In this document: positions 42,568 through 51,948 of the stretch, piece after piece | Numbering within the stretch: the first letter of the stretch is position 1 | Layout of the letters: each line of letters opens with the position of its first letter | Source of the DNA: an uncultured Eubacteriales bacterium | GTDB lineage: Bacteria; Bacillota; Clostridia; Oscillospirales; Oscillospiraceae | DNA length: 53,576 nt | Assembly: GCA_900551995.1 (NCBI GenBank) | Contig: URXW01000009.1 | Coordinates: forward strand, 1-53,576 | Direction of reading: 5' to 3' | Translations under genes and position numbers: made by a program | Notes under the pieces: generated by a model | Databases searched by the model: none | The model's input: the letters and a program-made list of their open reading frames with translations, nothing else | Told to the model about the DNA's origin: nothing

Positions 42568-44910
42568 TTGGGTAATATTGCTAACAAATACAGAGTGCAC
42601 GAGGTGGCGAAGGATTTCGGCGTGTCCACCAAGGAGATCACGGAGATCCTGACCAAGTACGCCGAGACGCCGAAGAACCATATGCAGGTGCTGGGGGATC
42701 GGGAGCTGAGTCTTATTTTTGAGTATCTGACCCAGCACAACCCCGTCAGCAGCATCGCGGTGATCTATGCCGAGGGTGCCAAGCCCGCGGAGAAGAAGGC
42801 GGAATCCCCCGCCGCCAAGCCCGCCGCGCCGCAGGCACAGCAGGGCGGCAAGCCCCAGAACGGGCAGGGCGGCGCCGGCAAGGCGGAGCAGCCCAAGCAG
42901 CCCATGTCCCGCGTGCCCCAGCGGCAGGTGGTGGACACCCGTAAGGCTACCAACGTCAATCTGGACAAGTACGACGAGAAGCTGCAGGACATGGCGGACG
43001 CCCGCAGCAGCGGCAAGCGCGACCAGCAGGCTCCTCAGGGCAAGGAGAAGTTCCGCAACAACCGGCAGCGGCGCGACAACAATTTCGCCAGCAACAAGCG
43101 CAAGCAGGAGGAGGCTGACCGTCTCCGCAAGCTGCGTCTGGAGGTCATCAAAAAGACGCCCGTCACCGTGCAGATCCCCGACGAGATCTCCGTGGGCGAG
43201 CTGGCCAGCCGCATGAAAAAGACAGGCGCAGAGGTGGTCAAGTGCCTGATGAAGAACGGCGTCATGGCGTCTCTCAGCCAGATGATCGACTTCGACACCG
43301 CCGCCATCATCGCCGAGGAGATGGGCTGCAAGGTGGAGAAGGAGGTGGTCGTCACCATTGAGGAGCGTCTGATCGACGATCATCAGGACAAGGACGAGGA
43401 TCTGGTGCCCCGCGCCCCCGTGGTGGTGGTCATGGGTCACGTTGACCACGGCAAGACCAGCCTTCTGGACTATATCCGCAACGCCCACGTTGCCTCCGGC
43501 GAGGCCGGCGGCATCACCCAGCACATCGGTGCCTATCAGGTGCAGATCAACGGCAAGCCCATCACGTTTTTGGATACCCCCGGCCACGAGGCGTTTACCT
43601 CCATGCGTGCCCGCGGTGCCATGGTGACGGACATCGCCATTCTGGTGGTGGCTGCCGACGACGGCATCATGCCCCAGACCATCGAGTCCATCAACCACGC
43701 CAAGGCGGCGGAGATCCCCATTATCGTGGCGGTCAACAAGATGGATAAGCCCGAGGCGAATCCCGAGCGCATCAAGCAGCAGCTCACCGAGTACGGTCTG
43801 GTGTGCGAGGAGTGGGGCGGCGACACCATTGTGTGCCCCATCTCCGCCAAGACCGGTATGGGCGTGGACAATCTGCTGGAGATGCTGACCCTCACCGCCG
43901 AAGTGGGCGAGCTGAAGGCGAACCCCCACCGCGCCGCGCAGGGCACCGTCATCGAGGCGCGTCTGGACAAGGGACGCGGCCCCGTTGCCACGCTGCTGGT
44001 GCAGAACGGTACGCTCCATCAGGGCGACATCATCATCGCCGGCACGTCCGTGGGACGCGTCCGCGCCATGGTCAGCGACAAGGGACAGCGCATCACCGAG
44101 GCGGGTCCCAGCGTCCCTGTGGAGATCACCGGCTTGAGCGAGGCTCCCTCCGCCGGCGCCACCTTCAACGCCGTTGCCGACGAGAAGCTGGCGCGTGAGC
44201 TGGTGGAGCAGCGTAAGGCGGAGGAAAAGGCGAAGGCGAACGCGCCTGTCACCAAGGTCTCTCTGGAGGATCTGTTCAGCCAGATCCAGGCCGGTGAGAT
44301 GAAGAATCTGAACCTGATCGTCAAGGCGGACGTGCAGGGCAGCGTGGAGGCGGTGAAGGCCTCTCTGGAGAAGCTCTCCAACGAGGAGGTACGCGTCCGG
44401 GTCATCCACGGCGGCGTGGGTGCCATCAACGAATCCGACGTGATGCTGGCCTCCACGTCTCAGGCGATCATCGTGGGCTTCAACGTGCGCCCCGACGCCG
44501 CCGCCCGCGACAGTGCCGCCCGCGCCAACGTGGATATGCGGATGTACCGCGTGATCTACGACGCCATCAACGAGATCGAGGCCGCCATGAAGGGTATGCT
44601 GGCTCCCAAGTTCCGGGAGGTTCTGCTGGGTCACGCCGAGGTACGCCAGACCTACAAGGTCTCCGGCGTGGGCACGGTGGCAGGCTGCTACGTGCAGGAC
44701 GGCAAGCTGCAGCGCAAGGACTGCCAGGTGCGTCTTGTCCGCGACGGTATCGTTATCCACGAGGGCGTACTGGCGTCCCTCCAGCGGTTCAAGGACTCCG
44801 TCAAGGAGGTCGCCGCTGGGTACGAGTGCGGCTTGAGCATCGAGAAGTTCAACGACATCAAGGAAGGCGACATTGTGGAGGCCTTCACCATGGAGCAGAT
44901 CGAGGTCTGA
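42568..44910 (+). CDS. infB: Translation initiation factor IF-2
   Basis: The 780-aa GTPase brings fMet-tRNA to the ribosome. The N-terminal region begins KYRVHEVAKDFGVSTKEITE and has a Pro/Ala/Gln-rich linker. The G domain starts near residue 285 with GHVDHGKTS, DTPGHEAF and NKMD, then come domains II-IV (ADVQGSVEAVKASLEKL, VRVIHGGVGAINESDVMLAS). It starts at TTG 42568 with GGAGGTGG 8 nt upstream. Confidence 0.97.
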   Translation: MGNIANKYRVHEVAKDFGVSTKEITEILTKYAETPKNHMQVLGDRELSLIFEYLTQHNPVSSIAVIYAEGAKPAEKKAESPAAKPAAPQAQQGGKPQNGQGGAGKAEQPKQPMSRVPQRQVVDTRKATNVNLDKYDEKLQDMADARSSGKRDQQAPQGKEKFRNNRQRRDNNFASNKRKQEEADRLRKLRLEVIKKTPVTVQIPDEISVGELASRMKKTGAEVVKCLMKNGVMASLSQMIDFDTAAIIAEEMGCKVEKEVVVTIEERLIDDHQDKDEDLVPRAPVVVVMGHVDHGKTSLLDYIRNAHVASGEAGGITQHIGAYQVQINGKPITFLDTPGHEAFTSMRARGAMVTDIAILVVAADDGIMPQTIESINHAKAAEIPIIVAVNKMDKPEANPERIKQQLTEYGLVCEEWGGDTIVCPISAKTGMGVDNLLEMLTLTAEVGELKANPHRAAQGTVIEARLDKGRGPVATLLVQNGTLHQGDIIIAGTSVGRVRAMVSDKGQRITEAGPSVPVEITGLSEAPSAGATFNAVADEKLARELVEQRKAEEKAKANAPVTKVSLEDLFSQIQAGEMKNLNLIVKADVQGSVEAVKASLEKLSNEEVRVRVIHGGVGAINESDVMLASTSQAIIVGFNVRPDAAARDSAARANVDMRMYRVIYDAINEIEAAMKGMLAPKFREVLLGHAEVRQTYKVSGVGTVAGCYVQDGKLQRKDCQVRLVRDGIVIHEGVLASLQRFKDSVKEVAAGYECGLSIEKFNDIKEGDIVEAFTMEQIEV

Positions 44911-44919
44911 CGAACACCT

Positions 44920-44953
44920 GCGGGGCGGGCTGAACGCCCGCCCCGCTTTTCTT
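44920..44953 (+). terminator. Internal terminator after infB
   Basis: GCGGGGCGGGC / GCCCGCCCCGC is an 11-bp GC stem followed by TTTTCTT. It lies between infB and rbfA, so downstream genes may depend on read-through or NusA control. Confidence 0.8.
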
Positions 44954-44974
44954 ATACGAAAGGAGCGATGAACT

Positions 44975-45361
44975 ATGGCATCCAACCGAATCGGGCGCAT
45001 TAACGAGGAGATACGCAAGGAGCTGAGCGCACTGCTGCGAACCGTGAAGGACCCCCGTGTCTCCGAGGGTATGCTGACCATCACCCGCGTGGACACCACC
45101 AGCGATCTGCGCTACGCCCGCATTTATATCAGTGCGCTGAACTGTACGGACGAGAAGGGTCTGATGAAGGGGCTGAAGTCCGCGTCGGGTTATCTGCGCC
45201 ATCAGTTAGGGCAGGCGATCGACCTGCGCTACACCCCGGAGCTGCAATTCTTCATGGACGATTCCATCGCCCACGGCGCGCACATTCTGGATCTTCTCAA
45301 CCACGTGAAGCCCGCCAACCCCGCCAACGCAGACATCGTGCTGCCGGAGGACAGAGAATGA
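44975..45361 (+). CDS. rbfA: Ribosome-binding factor A
   Basis: The 128-aa KH-like protein for late 30S assembly has RIGRINEEIRKELSALLRTV, VSEGMLTITRVDTTSDLRYA, and GYLRHQLGQAIDLRYTPELQF, in blocks. A GAAAGGAGC site precedes the ATG. It overlaps the next gene by 4 nt. Confidence 0.96.
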   Translation: MASNRIGRINEEIRKELSALLRTVKDPRVSEGMLTITRVDTTSDLRYARIYISALNCTDEKGLMKGLKSASGYLRHQLGQAIDLRYTPELQFFMDDSIAHGAHILDLLNHVKPANPANADIVLPEDRE

Positions 45362-46314
45362 CCGCCCGCCTCACCGTGCAGGAGACGGCAGACTTCCTGC
45401 GGACGCTGGACAACGTGCTCATTCTGACCCACGTGCGTCCGGACGGCGACACGGTGGGCTGCGCCGCCGCCCTGTGCCGCGCCCTGCGGGACATAGGAAA
45501 GACCGCCTATATTCTCCCCAACCCCGGCATTACCGCCACCTACGCCCCCTACGGCGACGGGCTGTGGGCACCGGATGGCTTCACCCCCGCTGCGGTGGTG
45601 TCGGTGGATATTGCCACGCTGAAGCTGCTGCCGGACAACGCGGCGAGCTATCGGGACAAGATATGCCTTGCCATCGACCACCACGGCTCGCAGGAATTTT
45701 TCGCACCGCGCACCTGTCTGGATGCGGCGGCTGCCGCCTGCGGTGAGGTTTTGTACCAGATCATCCGGCTGCTCACGGACGTGACGCCGGAGATCGCGCT
45801 GCCCCTGTATGTGGCGGTGTCCACGGACACGGGCTGTTTCGTCTACGCCAACACCACGTCCCAGACCCACCGCATCGCCGCGGAGCTGATGGACTGCGGC
45901 ATCGACGCCGCCGGCGTAAATAAGGTGCTGTTCCGCACCAAGTCCCCCACCCGCCTCGCTATGGAGGCGCGGATGGTGGCCGCCATGGAGCTGTACGACA
46001 GCGGCAGGGTGGTGGTCATGTCCATCCCCTTGTCCCTGTGCCGGGAGCTGAACGCCTCCGAGTCCGACGTGGAGGATCTCAGCAGCCTTGCCGCGCTGGT
46101 GCAGGGCACCGACTGCGGCATCACCCTGCGGGAGCAGGATCCCCACCGCGTCAAGATCTCCGTCCGGACGGGCAAGCGGGTGGACGCCTCCGCCGTCTGC
46201 CGCGAGCTGGGCGGCGGCGGCCACAAGGGTGCCGCCGGTGCCGCCGTGGACGGCACCATGGCGGAGGCGAAGGCGGCGATCCTCGCCGCCTACCGGAAAG
46301 CGACAGGTGCCTGA
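45358..46314 (+). CDS. nrnA: DHH-family phosphoesterase NrnA (nanoRNase/pAp phosphatase)
   Basis: The 318-aa protein has DHH motif I ILTHVRPDGDTVGC, the central AIDHHGS and a DHHA1 C-terminal RNA-binding domain with ELGGGGHKGAAG. It degrades 2-5 nt RNA and dephosphorylates 3'-phosphoadenosine 5'-phosphate. Position between rbfA and truB is conserved in Firmicutes. Its stop overlaps the truB start (TGATG). Confidence 0.94.
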   Translation: MTARLTVQETADFLRTLDNVLILTHVRPDGDTVGCAAALCRALRDIGKTAYILPNPGITATYAPYGDGLWAPDGFTPAAVVSVDIATLKLLPDNAASYRDKICLAIDHHGSQEFFAPRTCLDAAAAACGEVLYQIIRLLTDVTPEIALPLYVAVSTDTGCFVYANTTSQTHRIAAELMDCGIDAAGVNKVLFRTKSPTRLAMEARMVAAMELYDSGRVVVMSIPLSLCRELNASESDVEDLSSLAALVQGTDCGITLREQDPHRVKISVRTGKRVDASAVCRELGGGGHKGAAGAAVDGTMAEAKAAILAAYRKATGA

Positions 46315-47177
46315 TGGCGGACGGCATCATCATCATCGACAAGCCCGCCGGGTGGACGAGCATGGATGTGTGCGGCAAGCTGCGGGGCATCCTGAAAACG
46401 AAGAAGGTGGGGCACGCCGGGACGCTTGACCCCATGGCGACCGGCGTGCTGCCGGTGTTCGTGGGGCACGCCACCCGCGCCGTGTCCTACGCCGAGAGCG
46501 GCGACAAGGAGTACGTGGCGGGGCTTCGCCTCGGGCTTGTTACCAACACGCAGGATACCTCAGGCGACGTGCTGGAGCAGCACCCGGTACACATCTCGGC
46601 ACAGCAGCTGGAAGCCGTCCTGCCCCGGTTTACGGGCGAAATAGAGCAGGTGCCGCCCATGTACTCCGCCATCAAGATCAACGGGCAGAAGCTATATGAG
46701 CTGGCGCGGAAGGGGCGGGAGATCGAACGTCCCGCACGGCGCGTCACCATCCATGCCTTGGAGCTGCTGGGCGGCGGGGACGGGGAGTTTCTCCTCCGCG
46801 TCCGGTGCAGCAAGGGTACCTACGTCCGCACTCTCTGCCACGACATCGGGCAGGTGCTGAGCTGCGGCGGCTGCATGAGCAGCCTGCGGCGCACCATGGC
46901 AGCCGGGTTCACTTTGGACGACTGCCGCACCATCGAGGACGTACAGGCGCAGGGAGAAGCCCTGCTGTCCCCTGTGGACTCCCTGTTCCGGCAGTACCCC
47001 GCCTACCGCATCGTGTCGGAGCGGGAGGAGCACCGCTGCCGCTGCGGCAATCCGCTGGCGGCGGAGGGCTTGCAGCCGGGGCTGTACCGGGTCTACGGCG
47101 GGGACGGCGCGTTTCTGTGCTTGAGCCGCTGGGAGAACGGGGTGCTGACCTCGGAGAAAAACTTTTTCGGAGCGTGA
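46314..47177 (+). CDS. truB: tRNA pseudouridine-55 synthase
   Basis: The 287-aa enzyme makes pseudouridine in the T loop of tRNAs. It has DKPAGWTSMDV, the catalytic stretch GHAGTLDPMATGVLPV with Asp39, YEAGLRLG-like strands and CSKGTYVRTLCHDIG. A C-terminal PUA-like segment is present. Coupled to nrnA. Confidence 0.96.
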   Translation: MADGIIIIDKPAGWTSMDVCGKLRGILKTKKVGHAGTLDPMATGVLPVFVGHATRAVSYAESGDKEYVAGLRLGLVTNTQDTSGDVLEQHPVHISAQQLEAVLPRFTGEIEQVPPMYSAIKINGQKLYELARKGREIERPARRVTIHALELLGGGDGEFLLRVRCSKGTYVRTLCHDIGQVLSCGGCMSSLRRTMAAGFTLDDCRTIEDVQAQGEALLSPVDSLFRQYPAYRIVSEREEHRCRCGNPLAAEGLQPGLYRVYGGDGAFLCLSRWENGVLTSEKNFFGA

Positions 47178-47183
47178 AGAAAT

Positions 47184-48074
47184 TTGGAAAAAACAGTCAT
47201 TGCGCTGGGCTTTTTTGACGGCGTACACCGGGGACACGGTGCCCTGCTGCAAAAAACGGCGGAGCGCGCCCGCGCGCTGGGAGCCGTCCCCGCCGCCTTT
47301 ACCTTTGACCGTCCCCCCAAGGAGGTGGTCACGGGCAAGCGCGTGTATCTTATCAACTCCAACCGTGACCGGCAGGGGCTGATGGAGCGGCTCTACGCCA
47401 TTAAAAAGGTCATTTTCGCCCCCTTCGATCAGGCGATGATGACCATGCCGTGGGAGGATTTCCTCACGAAGCTGCTGGTAAGCCACTGCGGCGCGGTGCA
47501 TCTGGTGGCGGGGCACGACTACCGCTTCGGTCACAAGAATGCCGGCGACGTCCGCTTGTTGCAGGAGAAATGTGCCCAGCTGGGCGTGGGCTGCGACATC
47601 ATTCCGCAGGTGACGCTGGACGGCATCACCGTCAGCTCCACCTACATCCGCACGCTGGTGGAGAGCGGCGACATGGAGCGGGCGGCGGAGTTTCTGGGGC
47701 ACCGCCACTGTCTGAGCCGGACGGTGCAGCACGGGCAGCGGATCGGACGCACCATCGGCATCCCCACGGTGAATCTGTCCGTGCCGGAGAACGTCCTGCC
47801 CCCCGCCCACGGCGTGTATATCACGGAGGTGTTCCTGCCCGATGGACGCCATTTCCCCGGCGTCACCAACGTGGGCACACGCCCCACCGTGTCCGACAGC
47901 CCCGCCCTCTCCGTGGAGACGTTCCTGCTGGGCTTTGACGGCGACCTGTACGGGCAGGAGATACGGCTGGAGTTCTGCCGCCGCCTGCGCGGGGAGCGGA
48001 AATTCGACTCGCTGGAGGAGCTGCGGGACGAGATCCGCCGCAACATCCGCCAGACGGAGGAATACTTTCAATAA
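47184..48074 (+). CDS. ribF: Bifunctional riboflavin kinase/FAD synthetase
   Basis: The 296-aa enzyme makes FMN and then FAD. The N-terminal nucleotidyltransferase domain has LGFFDGVHRGHGAL, HLVAGHDYRFGHKNAG and VSSTYIRTLVESGDM. The C-terminal flavokinase domain has GRTIGIPTVNL, GVTNVGTRPTV and ETFLLGFDGDLYG. It starts at TTG 47184, 6 nt after truB, with a weak ribosome site, suggesting translational coupling. Last gene of the operon. Confidence 0.95.
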   Translation: MEKTVIALGFFDGVHRGHGALLQKTAERARALGAVPAAFTFDRPPKEVVTGKRVYLINSNRDRQGLMERLYAIKKVIFAPFDQAMMTMPWEDFLTKLLVSHCGAVHLVAGHDYRFGHKNAGDVRLLQEKCAQLGVGCDIIPQVTLDGITVSSTYIRTLVESGDMERAAEFLGHRHCLSRTVQHGQRIGRTIGIPTVNLSVPENVLPPAHGVYITEVFLPDGRHFPGVTNVGTRPTVSDSPALSVETFLLGFDGDLYGQEIRLEFCRRLRGERKFDSLEELRDEIRRNIRQTEEYFQ

Positions 48075-48076
48075 CG

Positions 48077-48114
48077 CAGCAGGAGCCTTCCCTATGGGGA
48101 AAGGCTCCTGTTGC
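48077..48114. terminator. Hairpin between ribF and the small minus-strand gene
   Basis: AGCAGGAGCC and GGCTCCTGTT flank a CTTCCC/GGGGAA inner stem. There is no strong T tract. It may end both convergent units. Confidence 0.45.
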
Positions 48115-48128
48115 GCTGTGGGTGGACA

Positions 48129-48350
48129 TTACTCGTACCGCTCCAAATCGTCCTTGTCCAGCTTCATGTGCCGGTATGCCTTGGGCAGACCGGGGGCGAT
48201 CAGCGGAAAGACGTTCTCCGTGTCGGCGGTGGGTTGGATGTTATAGGTGCCGTACATATTCACCAGATCAAAGGCATCGTGGGGCACACCGGGAAAGTGG
48301 TGGACGTCCGGCGTGGCATCGTAGGGGAAGCCGCCGCTCTTTTTGGGCAT
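48129..48350 (-). CDS. Small hypothetical protein (73 aa)
   Basis: This soluble 73-aa protein is rich in Pro, His, Asp and Tyr (KKSGGFPYDATPDVHHFPG, YNIQPTADTENVFPLIAPGL, KLDKDDLERYE). No signal peptide, membrane segment or recognised motif is seen. The ribosome site GGAGGTG is perfect but lies within a hairpin stem just upstream. It probably forms a unit with the 64-aa gene behind it. Confidence 0.65.
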   Translation of the reverse strand: MPKKSGGFPYDATPDVHHFPGVPHDAFDLVNMYGTYNIQPTADTENVFPLIAPGLPKAYRHMKLDKDDLERYE

Positions 48351-48388
48351 AAAAAATCACCTCCGGTCTTAGTATGACCGAAGGTGGC
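48351..48388 (-). promoter_or_regulatory. Hairpin that buries the ribosome site of the 73-aa gene (also terminator-like)
   Basis: On the minus strand CACCTTCGGTC pairs with GACCGGAGGTG, an 11-bp stem with one G-T pair, followed by A and T6. The Shine-Dalgarno GGAGGTG is the 3' arm. The same structure is a good intrinsic terminator, so it could shut off both transcription and translation. Confidence 0.65.
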
Positions 48389-48400
48389 GGGTTTATGGGG

Positions 48401-48595
48401 TCAGCGGTAAATTTCCGCGTCGAAGTCCCGAACGACCTCGTCCCGCTGCTCGTCCCGGACAAAGACGCAGTTCGTCTCGTCAAAGGCGAGGCGCATGGCA
48501 AAGTTCTTCGCCTCGTAAATATCGTTTGTCTCGAAGAAGTCCCGGTAGGCGGACTCCGGCTCGTGGCTCTTGCGCCAGACAACGTGGAAACGCAT
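48401..48595 (-). CDS. Small hypothetical protein (64 aa)
   Basis: This 64-aa acidic protein (MRFHVVWRKSHEPESAYRDF, NFAMRLAFDETNCVFVRDEQ, RDFDAEIYR) is compact with a mixed alpha/beta pattern and no known motif. CGGAGGAG lies at good spacing before the ATG. It has its own promoter with a palindrome over the start site. Confidence 0.68.
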   Translation of the reverse strand: MRFHVVWRKSHEPESAYRDFFETNDIYEAKNFAMRLAFDETNCVFVRDEQRDEVVRDFDAEIYR

Positions 48596-48614
48596 AAAAA
48601 AGCTCCTCCGTGCA

Positions 48615-48660
48615 ATAGGGGTGTATTCTTTAGTATACGCCCCTATGTGTCAAAAAGCAA
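48615..48660 (-). promoter_or_regulatory. Promoter with overlapping palindrome for the small-gene pair
   Basis: On the minus strand TTGCTT, 17 nt, TATACT (48632-48660). Arms ATAGGGGTGTAT (48615-48626) and ATACGCCCCTAT (48635-48646), with one mismatch, cover the -10 and start site. This could be an operator or a 5' RNA hairpin. Confidence 0.6.
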
Positions 48661-48792
48661 CGGTTGCTTTCGCCAAAAATCAAGGGGAAAGTTCGTCACA
48701 TTTTCCCGCCGGAAAGTTGCGGTTTCTTCTTCCCCTTATCCCCTATATGTTGTATAATGGGCAGGAGTTTGAGGAGATAGAGGTGTTTGGCT

Positions 48793-50274
48793 GTGAAGAT
48801 CGGTTTTGACAATGAAAAGTATCTGCAATTACAGGCAGAGCATATCACGGCGCGGCGGGCGCAGTTCGGCGGCAAGCTGTACCTTGAGTTCGGCGGCAAG
48901 CTGTTTGACGACTACCACGCCTCCCGCGTGCTGCCGGGCTTCCAGCCGGACAGCAAGATCCGTATGCTGCAAACCCTGCGGGACGATGTGGAGATCGTCA
49001 TTGCCATCTGCGCCGGGGACATTGAAAAGAACAAAATGCGCGGCGATCTGGGCATCAGCTACGATGCGGACGTGCTGCGCCTGATCGACGTATTCCGGGA
49101 TCAGGGCTTCTATGTGGGCAGCGTGGTCATCACCCAGTACGCCGGTCAGCCGGCGGCGGACGCCTTTATCAAGCGTCTGAGCACGCTGGGCGTGAAGAGC
49201 TACAAGCACTACCCCATCGCCGGGTATCCCTCCGACGTGGTGCATATCGTGTCCGACGAGGGCTTGGGTAAGAACGAGTACATCGAAACGTCGCGGCCTC
49301 TGGTCGTTATGACGGCCCCCGGCCCCGGCAGCGGCAAGATGGCAACGTGTCTGAGCCAGCTGTACCACGACAACCGGCGGGGCATCCGGGCGGGCTACGC
49401 CAAGTACGAGACATTCCCCATCTGGAACCTGCCCTTGAAGCACCCGGTCAATCTGGCGTATGAGGCCGCCACCGCCGACCTCAACGATGTGAACATGATC
49501 GACCCCTTCCATCTGGAGGCATACGGTGTTACCACCGTCAACTACAACCGGGACGTGGAGATCTTCCCGGTGCTGGCCGCCATGTTCCGGAAGATCCAAG
49601 GGGAGTGCCCCTACAAGTCCCCCACGGACATGGGCGTGAACATGGCGGGCTTCGCCATTATCGACGACGACGCCTGTCAGGAGGCGAGCCGCATGGAGAT
49701 CCTGCGGCGGTACTACGAGGGGTGCGTGGAGCGCGCCAAGGGACAGGCGGACGAGTGCGTGGTGCGGAAGCTGGAGCTGGTCATGCAGCAGGCGGACGTG
49801 ACGCCGGACATCTGCCCCGCCGTGGCGGCGTCGCTGGCGAAGGCATCTGCCACCGGCAAGCCCGCCGGTGCCATGGTGCTGCCGGACGGCGGCGTGGTCA
49901 CAGGCAAGACCTCCCCTCTGCTGGGCGCGTCGGCGTCGCTGCTGCTGAACGCCCTGAAGCACATGGCGGGTATCGACCACCGGCTGGATCTGATCCCGCC
50001 CTCCGTCATCGAGCCGATCAGTGCCATGAAAACCGACTGTCTCGGTCATCGGAACCCGCGGCTCCACTCCGACGAGGTGCTGATCGCCCTCGCCATCTCC
50101 GCGCTGACCAACCCGCTGGCCGCCATGGTGCAGGCGCAGCTGAAGAGCCTGCGGGGCTGCGACGCCCACTTCTCGGTCATTATCTCCGAGGAGGACGCCA
50201 AGCTGTACAAGCGGCTGGGTATCAACGTCAGCTGCGAGCCGAAGTACGAGGTCAAGTCCCTGTATCACAAATAA
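48793..50274 (+). CDS. DUF1846 family protein
   Basis: The 493-aa protein begins with the family start KIGFDNEKYLQLQAEHI. It contains VVMTAPGPGSGKMATCLSQLYHD, with a phosphate-loop-like segment, and NGEC-like PYKSPTDMGVNMAGFAI. DUF1846 proteins are common in Firmicutes; structures suggest an ATP-dependent or zinc-related enzyme fold, but no reaction is established. GTG 48793 (9 nt after AGAGG) fits the family N-terminus better than TTG 48787. A TATAAT box lies at 48753 with a poor -35. Confidence 0.9.
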   Translation: MKIGFDNEKYLQLQAEHITARRAQFGGKLYLEFGGKLFDDYHASRVLPGFQPDSKIRMLQTLRDDVEIVIAICAGDIEKNKMRGDLGISYDADVLRLIDVFRDQGFYVGSVVITQYAGQPAADAFIKRLSTLGVKSYKHYPIAGYPSDVVHIVSDEGLGKNEYIETSRPLVVMTAPGPGSGKMATCLSQLYHDNRRGIRAGYAKYETFPIWNLPLKHPVNLAYEAATADLNDVNMIDPFHLEAYGVTTVNYNRDVEIFPVLAAMFRKIQGECPYKSPTDMGVNMAGFAIIDDDACQEASRMEILRRYYEGCVERAKGQADECVVRKLELVMQQADVTPDICPAVAASLAKASATGKPAGAMVLPDGGVVTGKTSPLLGASASLLLNALKHMAGIDHRLDLIPPSVIEPISAMKTDCLGHRNPRLHSDEVLIALAISALTNPLAAMVQAQLKSLRGCDAHFSVIISEEDAKLYKRLGINVSCEPKYEVKSLYHK

Positions 50275-50282
50275 CGATAGAA

Positions 50283-50316
50283 AAACTGTGACCGCGCCGG
50301 CGCGGTCACAGTTTTG
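50283..50316. terminator. Bidirectional terminator
   Basis: AACTGTGACCGCG / CGCGGTCACAGTT is a 13-bp perfect stem with a CCGG loop and T/A tails, between the convergent DUF1846 and MATE genes. Confidence 0.85.
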
Positions 50317-50328
50317 TTATGCTCTTTT

Positions 50329-51705
50329 TTACCACACCTGCGCCTTGAGGACGAACTTCTTATAGGCGTAGCGGAAGTAGATGCACTCCGCAATACCGGT
50401 GATGACCCAGGAGAAGATGTACAGCAGGTACAGGGAGGGCACCGTGTGGAAATAGGCGAACACGGTGTAGATCCAGATCACGCGGAACACGCAGGAGCCC
50501 ATAATGACCATGAAGGTGGGTATGATGCTCTTGCCGATACCGCGTGAGGCGGCAATGCTGGCGTCCATCAGGGAGCCGAAGCCGTAGGAGAACGCCATGA
50601 TCCGCAGACGATCCATACCGGCGTCGATGACCTCCGGCTTGTCCGCGAACAGACCGAGGAACTGGCGTCCGAACACCAGCAGCAGTCCGCCGCAGATGCT
50701 GCCCACGGCGAAGGCGTAGAACATACTGATAAGATAGGTCTTGGTGATGCGCTCCTTATTTCCCGCGCCCCAGTTGCGGCTGACGAAGCTGGCGCAGGCG
50801 GTGTAGAACGCCGCCAGAATGTTGAATACCAGCGTGTCGGCGTTGGCGGCAGCCGCCGCGCCGGAGACGGTGATCTCATCGAAGGAGTTCAAGCCCGCCT
50901 GCACGAACAGGTTCGCCACGGCGAAGATAGCGTTTTGCAGCCCGGAGGGAATACCGATCATCAGCACCCGTTTGGACGCCATACGGTGCAGCCGCAGCTT
51001 ACGCACCTCCAAACGGCAGGCGTCCTTCCGGCGCAGCAGATGCGCCAGGATCAGCAGGGCGGACACCCACTGGGCGATGGCACTGGCGATGGCAACGCCC
51101 TCGGCGGACATATTGCAGCCGATCACGAACACGAGGTTCAGTATCACGTTCAGCACGCCCGCCACCGCCAGATAAATCAGGGGGCGTTTCGTGTCGCCGG
51201 TGGCACTGAGGATACCGTTGCCGCAGTTGTAAAGCCCCATACCGGGCAGACCGATAGCGAACAGCTTCAGATACAGCACGGCACCGGGGAGGAACTCCTC
51301 CTTGGTGTTCAGCATTTGCAGCATAGGCTCGGCGAAAAAAACGCAGAGCAAACACGTCAGCACACCCACGGCGAAGCATATAATAGCGGAGGAGTGGGTG
51401 GTGCGCTCCACGTCCTCGTCGCTGCCCATGCCCAGACCCCGGGCGACCGCCACGTTGACGCCTGCGCCCAGACCGATGAGCAGCCCGGTGAACAGAGACA
51501 CCAGCGTGGTGGTGGAGCCCACCGCGCCCAGCGCGATATAGGTGTTGTACGCATACTTACCGGCGATGGCAACGTCGCTGAGGTTGAACAGCACCTCCAG
51601 CACCTGCGTCACCATCAGCGGCAAGCTGAACAGCAGGATATTTTTCCAAAGTGAACCGGAGGTCATCTCCACAGTGAGAGCCCTCCGGCGTGTTGCAGTG
51701 CTCAT
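50329..51705 (-). CDS. MATE family efflux transporter
   Basis: The 458-aa membrane protein has 12 helices in two similar halves. It starts with SLWKNILLFSLPLMVTQVLEVLFNLSDVAIAG, in two blocks, then GAGVNVAVARGLG and GILSATGDTKRP, matching DinF/NorM-like MATE motifs. It would export drugs or toxic metabolites using Na+ or H+. It is monocistronic with its own promoter; GGAGGGTGCG precedes the ATG. Confidence 0.93.
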   Translation of the reverse strand: MSTATRRRALTVEMTSGSLWKNILLFSLPLMVTQVLEVLFNLSDVAIAGKYAYNTYIALGAVGSTTTLVSLFTGLLIGLGAGVNVAVARGLGMGSDEDVERTTHSSAIICFAVGVLTCLLCVFFAEPMLQMLNTKEEFLPGAVLYLKLFAIGLPGMGLYNCGNGILSATGDTKRPLIYLAVAGVLNVILNLVFVIGCNMSAEGVAIASAIAQWVSALLILAHLLRRKDACRLEVRKLRLHRMASKRVLMIGIPSGLQNAIFAVANLFVQAGLNSFDEITVSGAAAAANADTLVFNILAAFYTACASFVSRNWGAGNKERITKTYLISMFYAFAVGSICGGLLLVFGRQFLGLFADKPEVIDAGMDRLRIMAFSYGFGSLMDASIAASRGIGKSIIPTFMVIMGSCVFRVIWIYTVFAYFHTVPSLYLLYIFSWVITGIAECIYFRYAYKKFVLKAQVW

Positions 51706-51760
51706 GCCCGCACCCTCCTATACAATAAAAATCACATAGAAACATCCGAACGTGATTGCC

Positions 51761-51789
51761 AGTATATCACAGCGCATTGTACAAAACAA
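51761..51789 (-). promoter_or_regulatory. Promoter for the MATE transporter gene
   Basis: On the minus strand TTGTTT, 17 nt, TATACT, about 50 nt upstream of the ATG. Confidence 0.6.
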
Positions 51790-51919
51790 CCCCCTGCGAA
51801 TGAATATTTTTTGTGGGCGCACCGGTTTGGTTTGTGCATAGTATACAATTACAATTCCCTGTTTTGGGCACATCAGCCAAAGTATGCCCGCCACCCGGCG
51901 GCGCATCATCACAGGGCGT

Positions 51920-51948
51920 TTGACAGGGGCGAAAAATGTCGGTATAAT
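51920..51948 (+). promoter_or_regulatory. Consensus promoter for the substrate-binding lipoprotein gene
   Basis: TTGACA, 17 nt, TATAAT: perfect consensus. The leader is about 75 nt and has no obvious terminator. The remainder of 51706-51919 shows nothing else. Confidence 0.88.
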
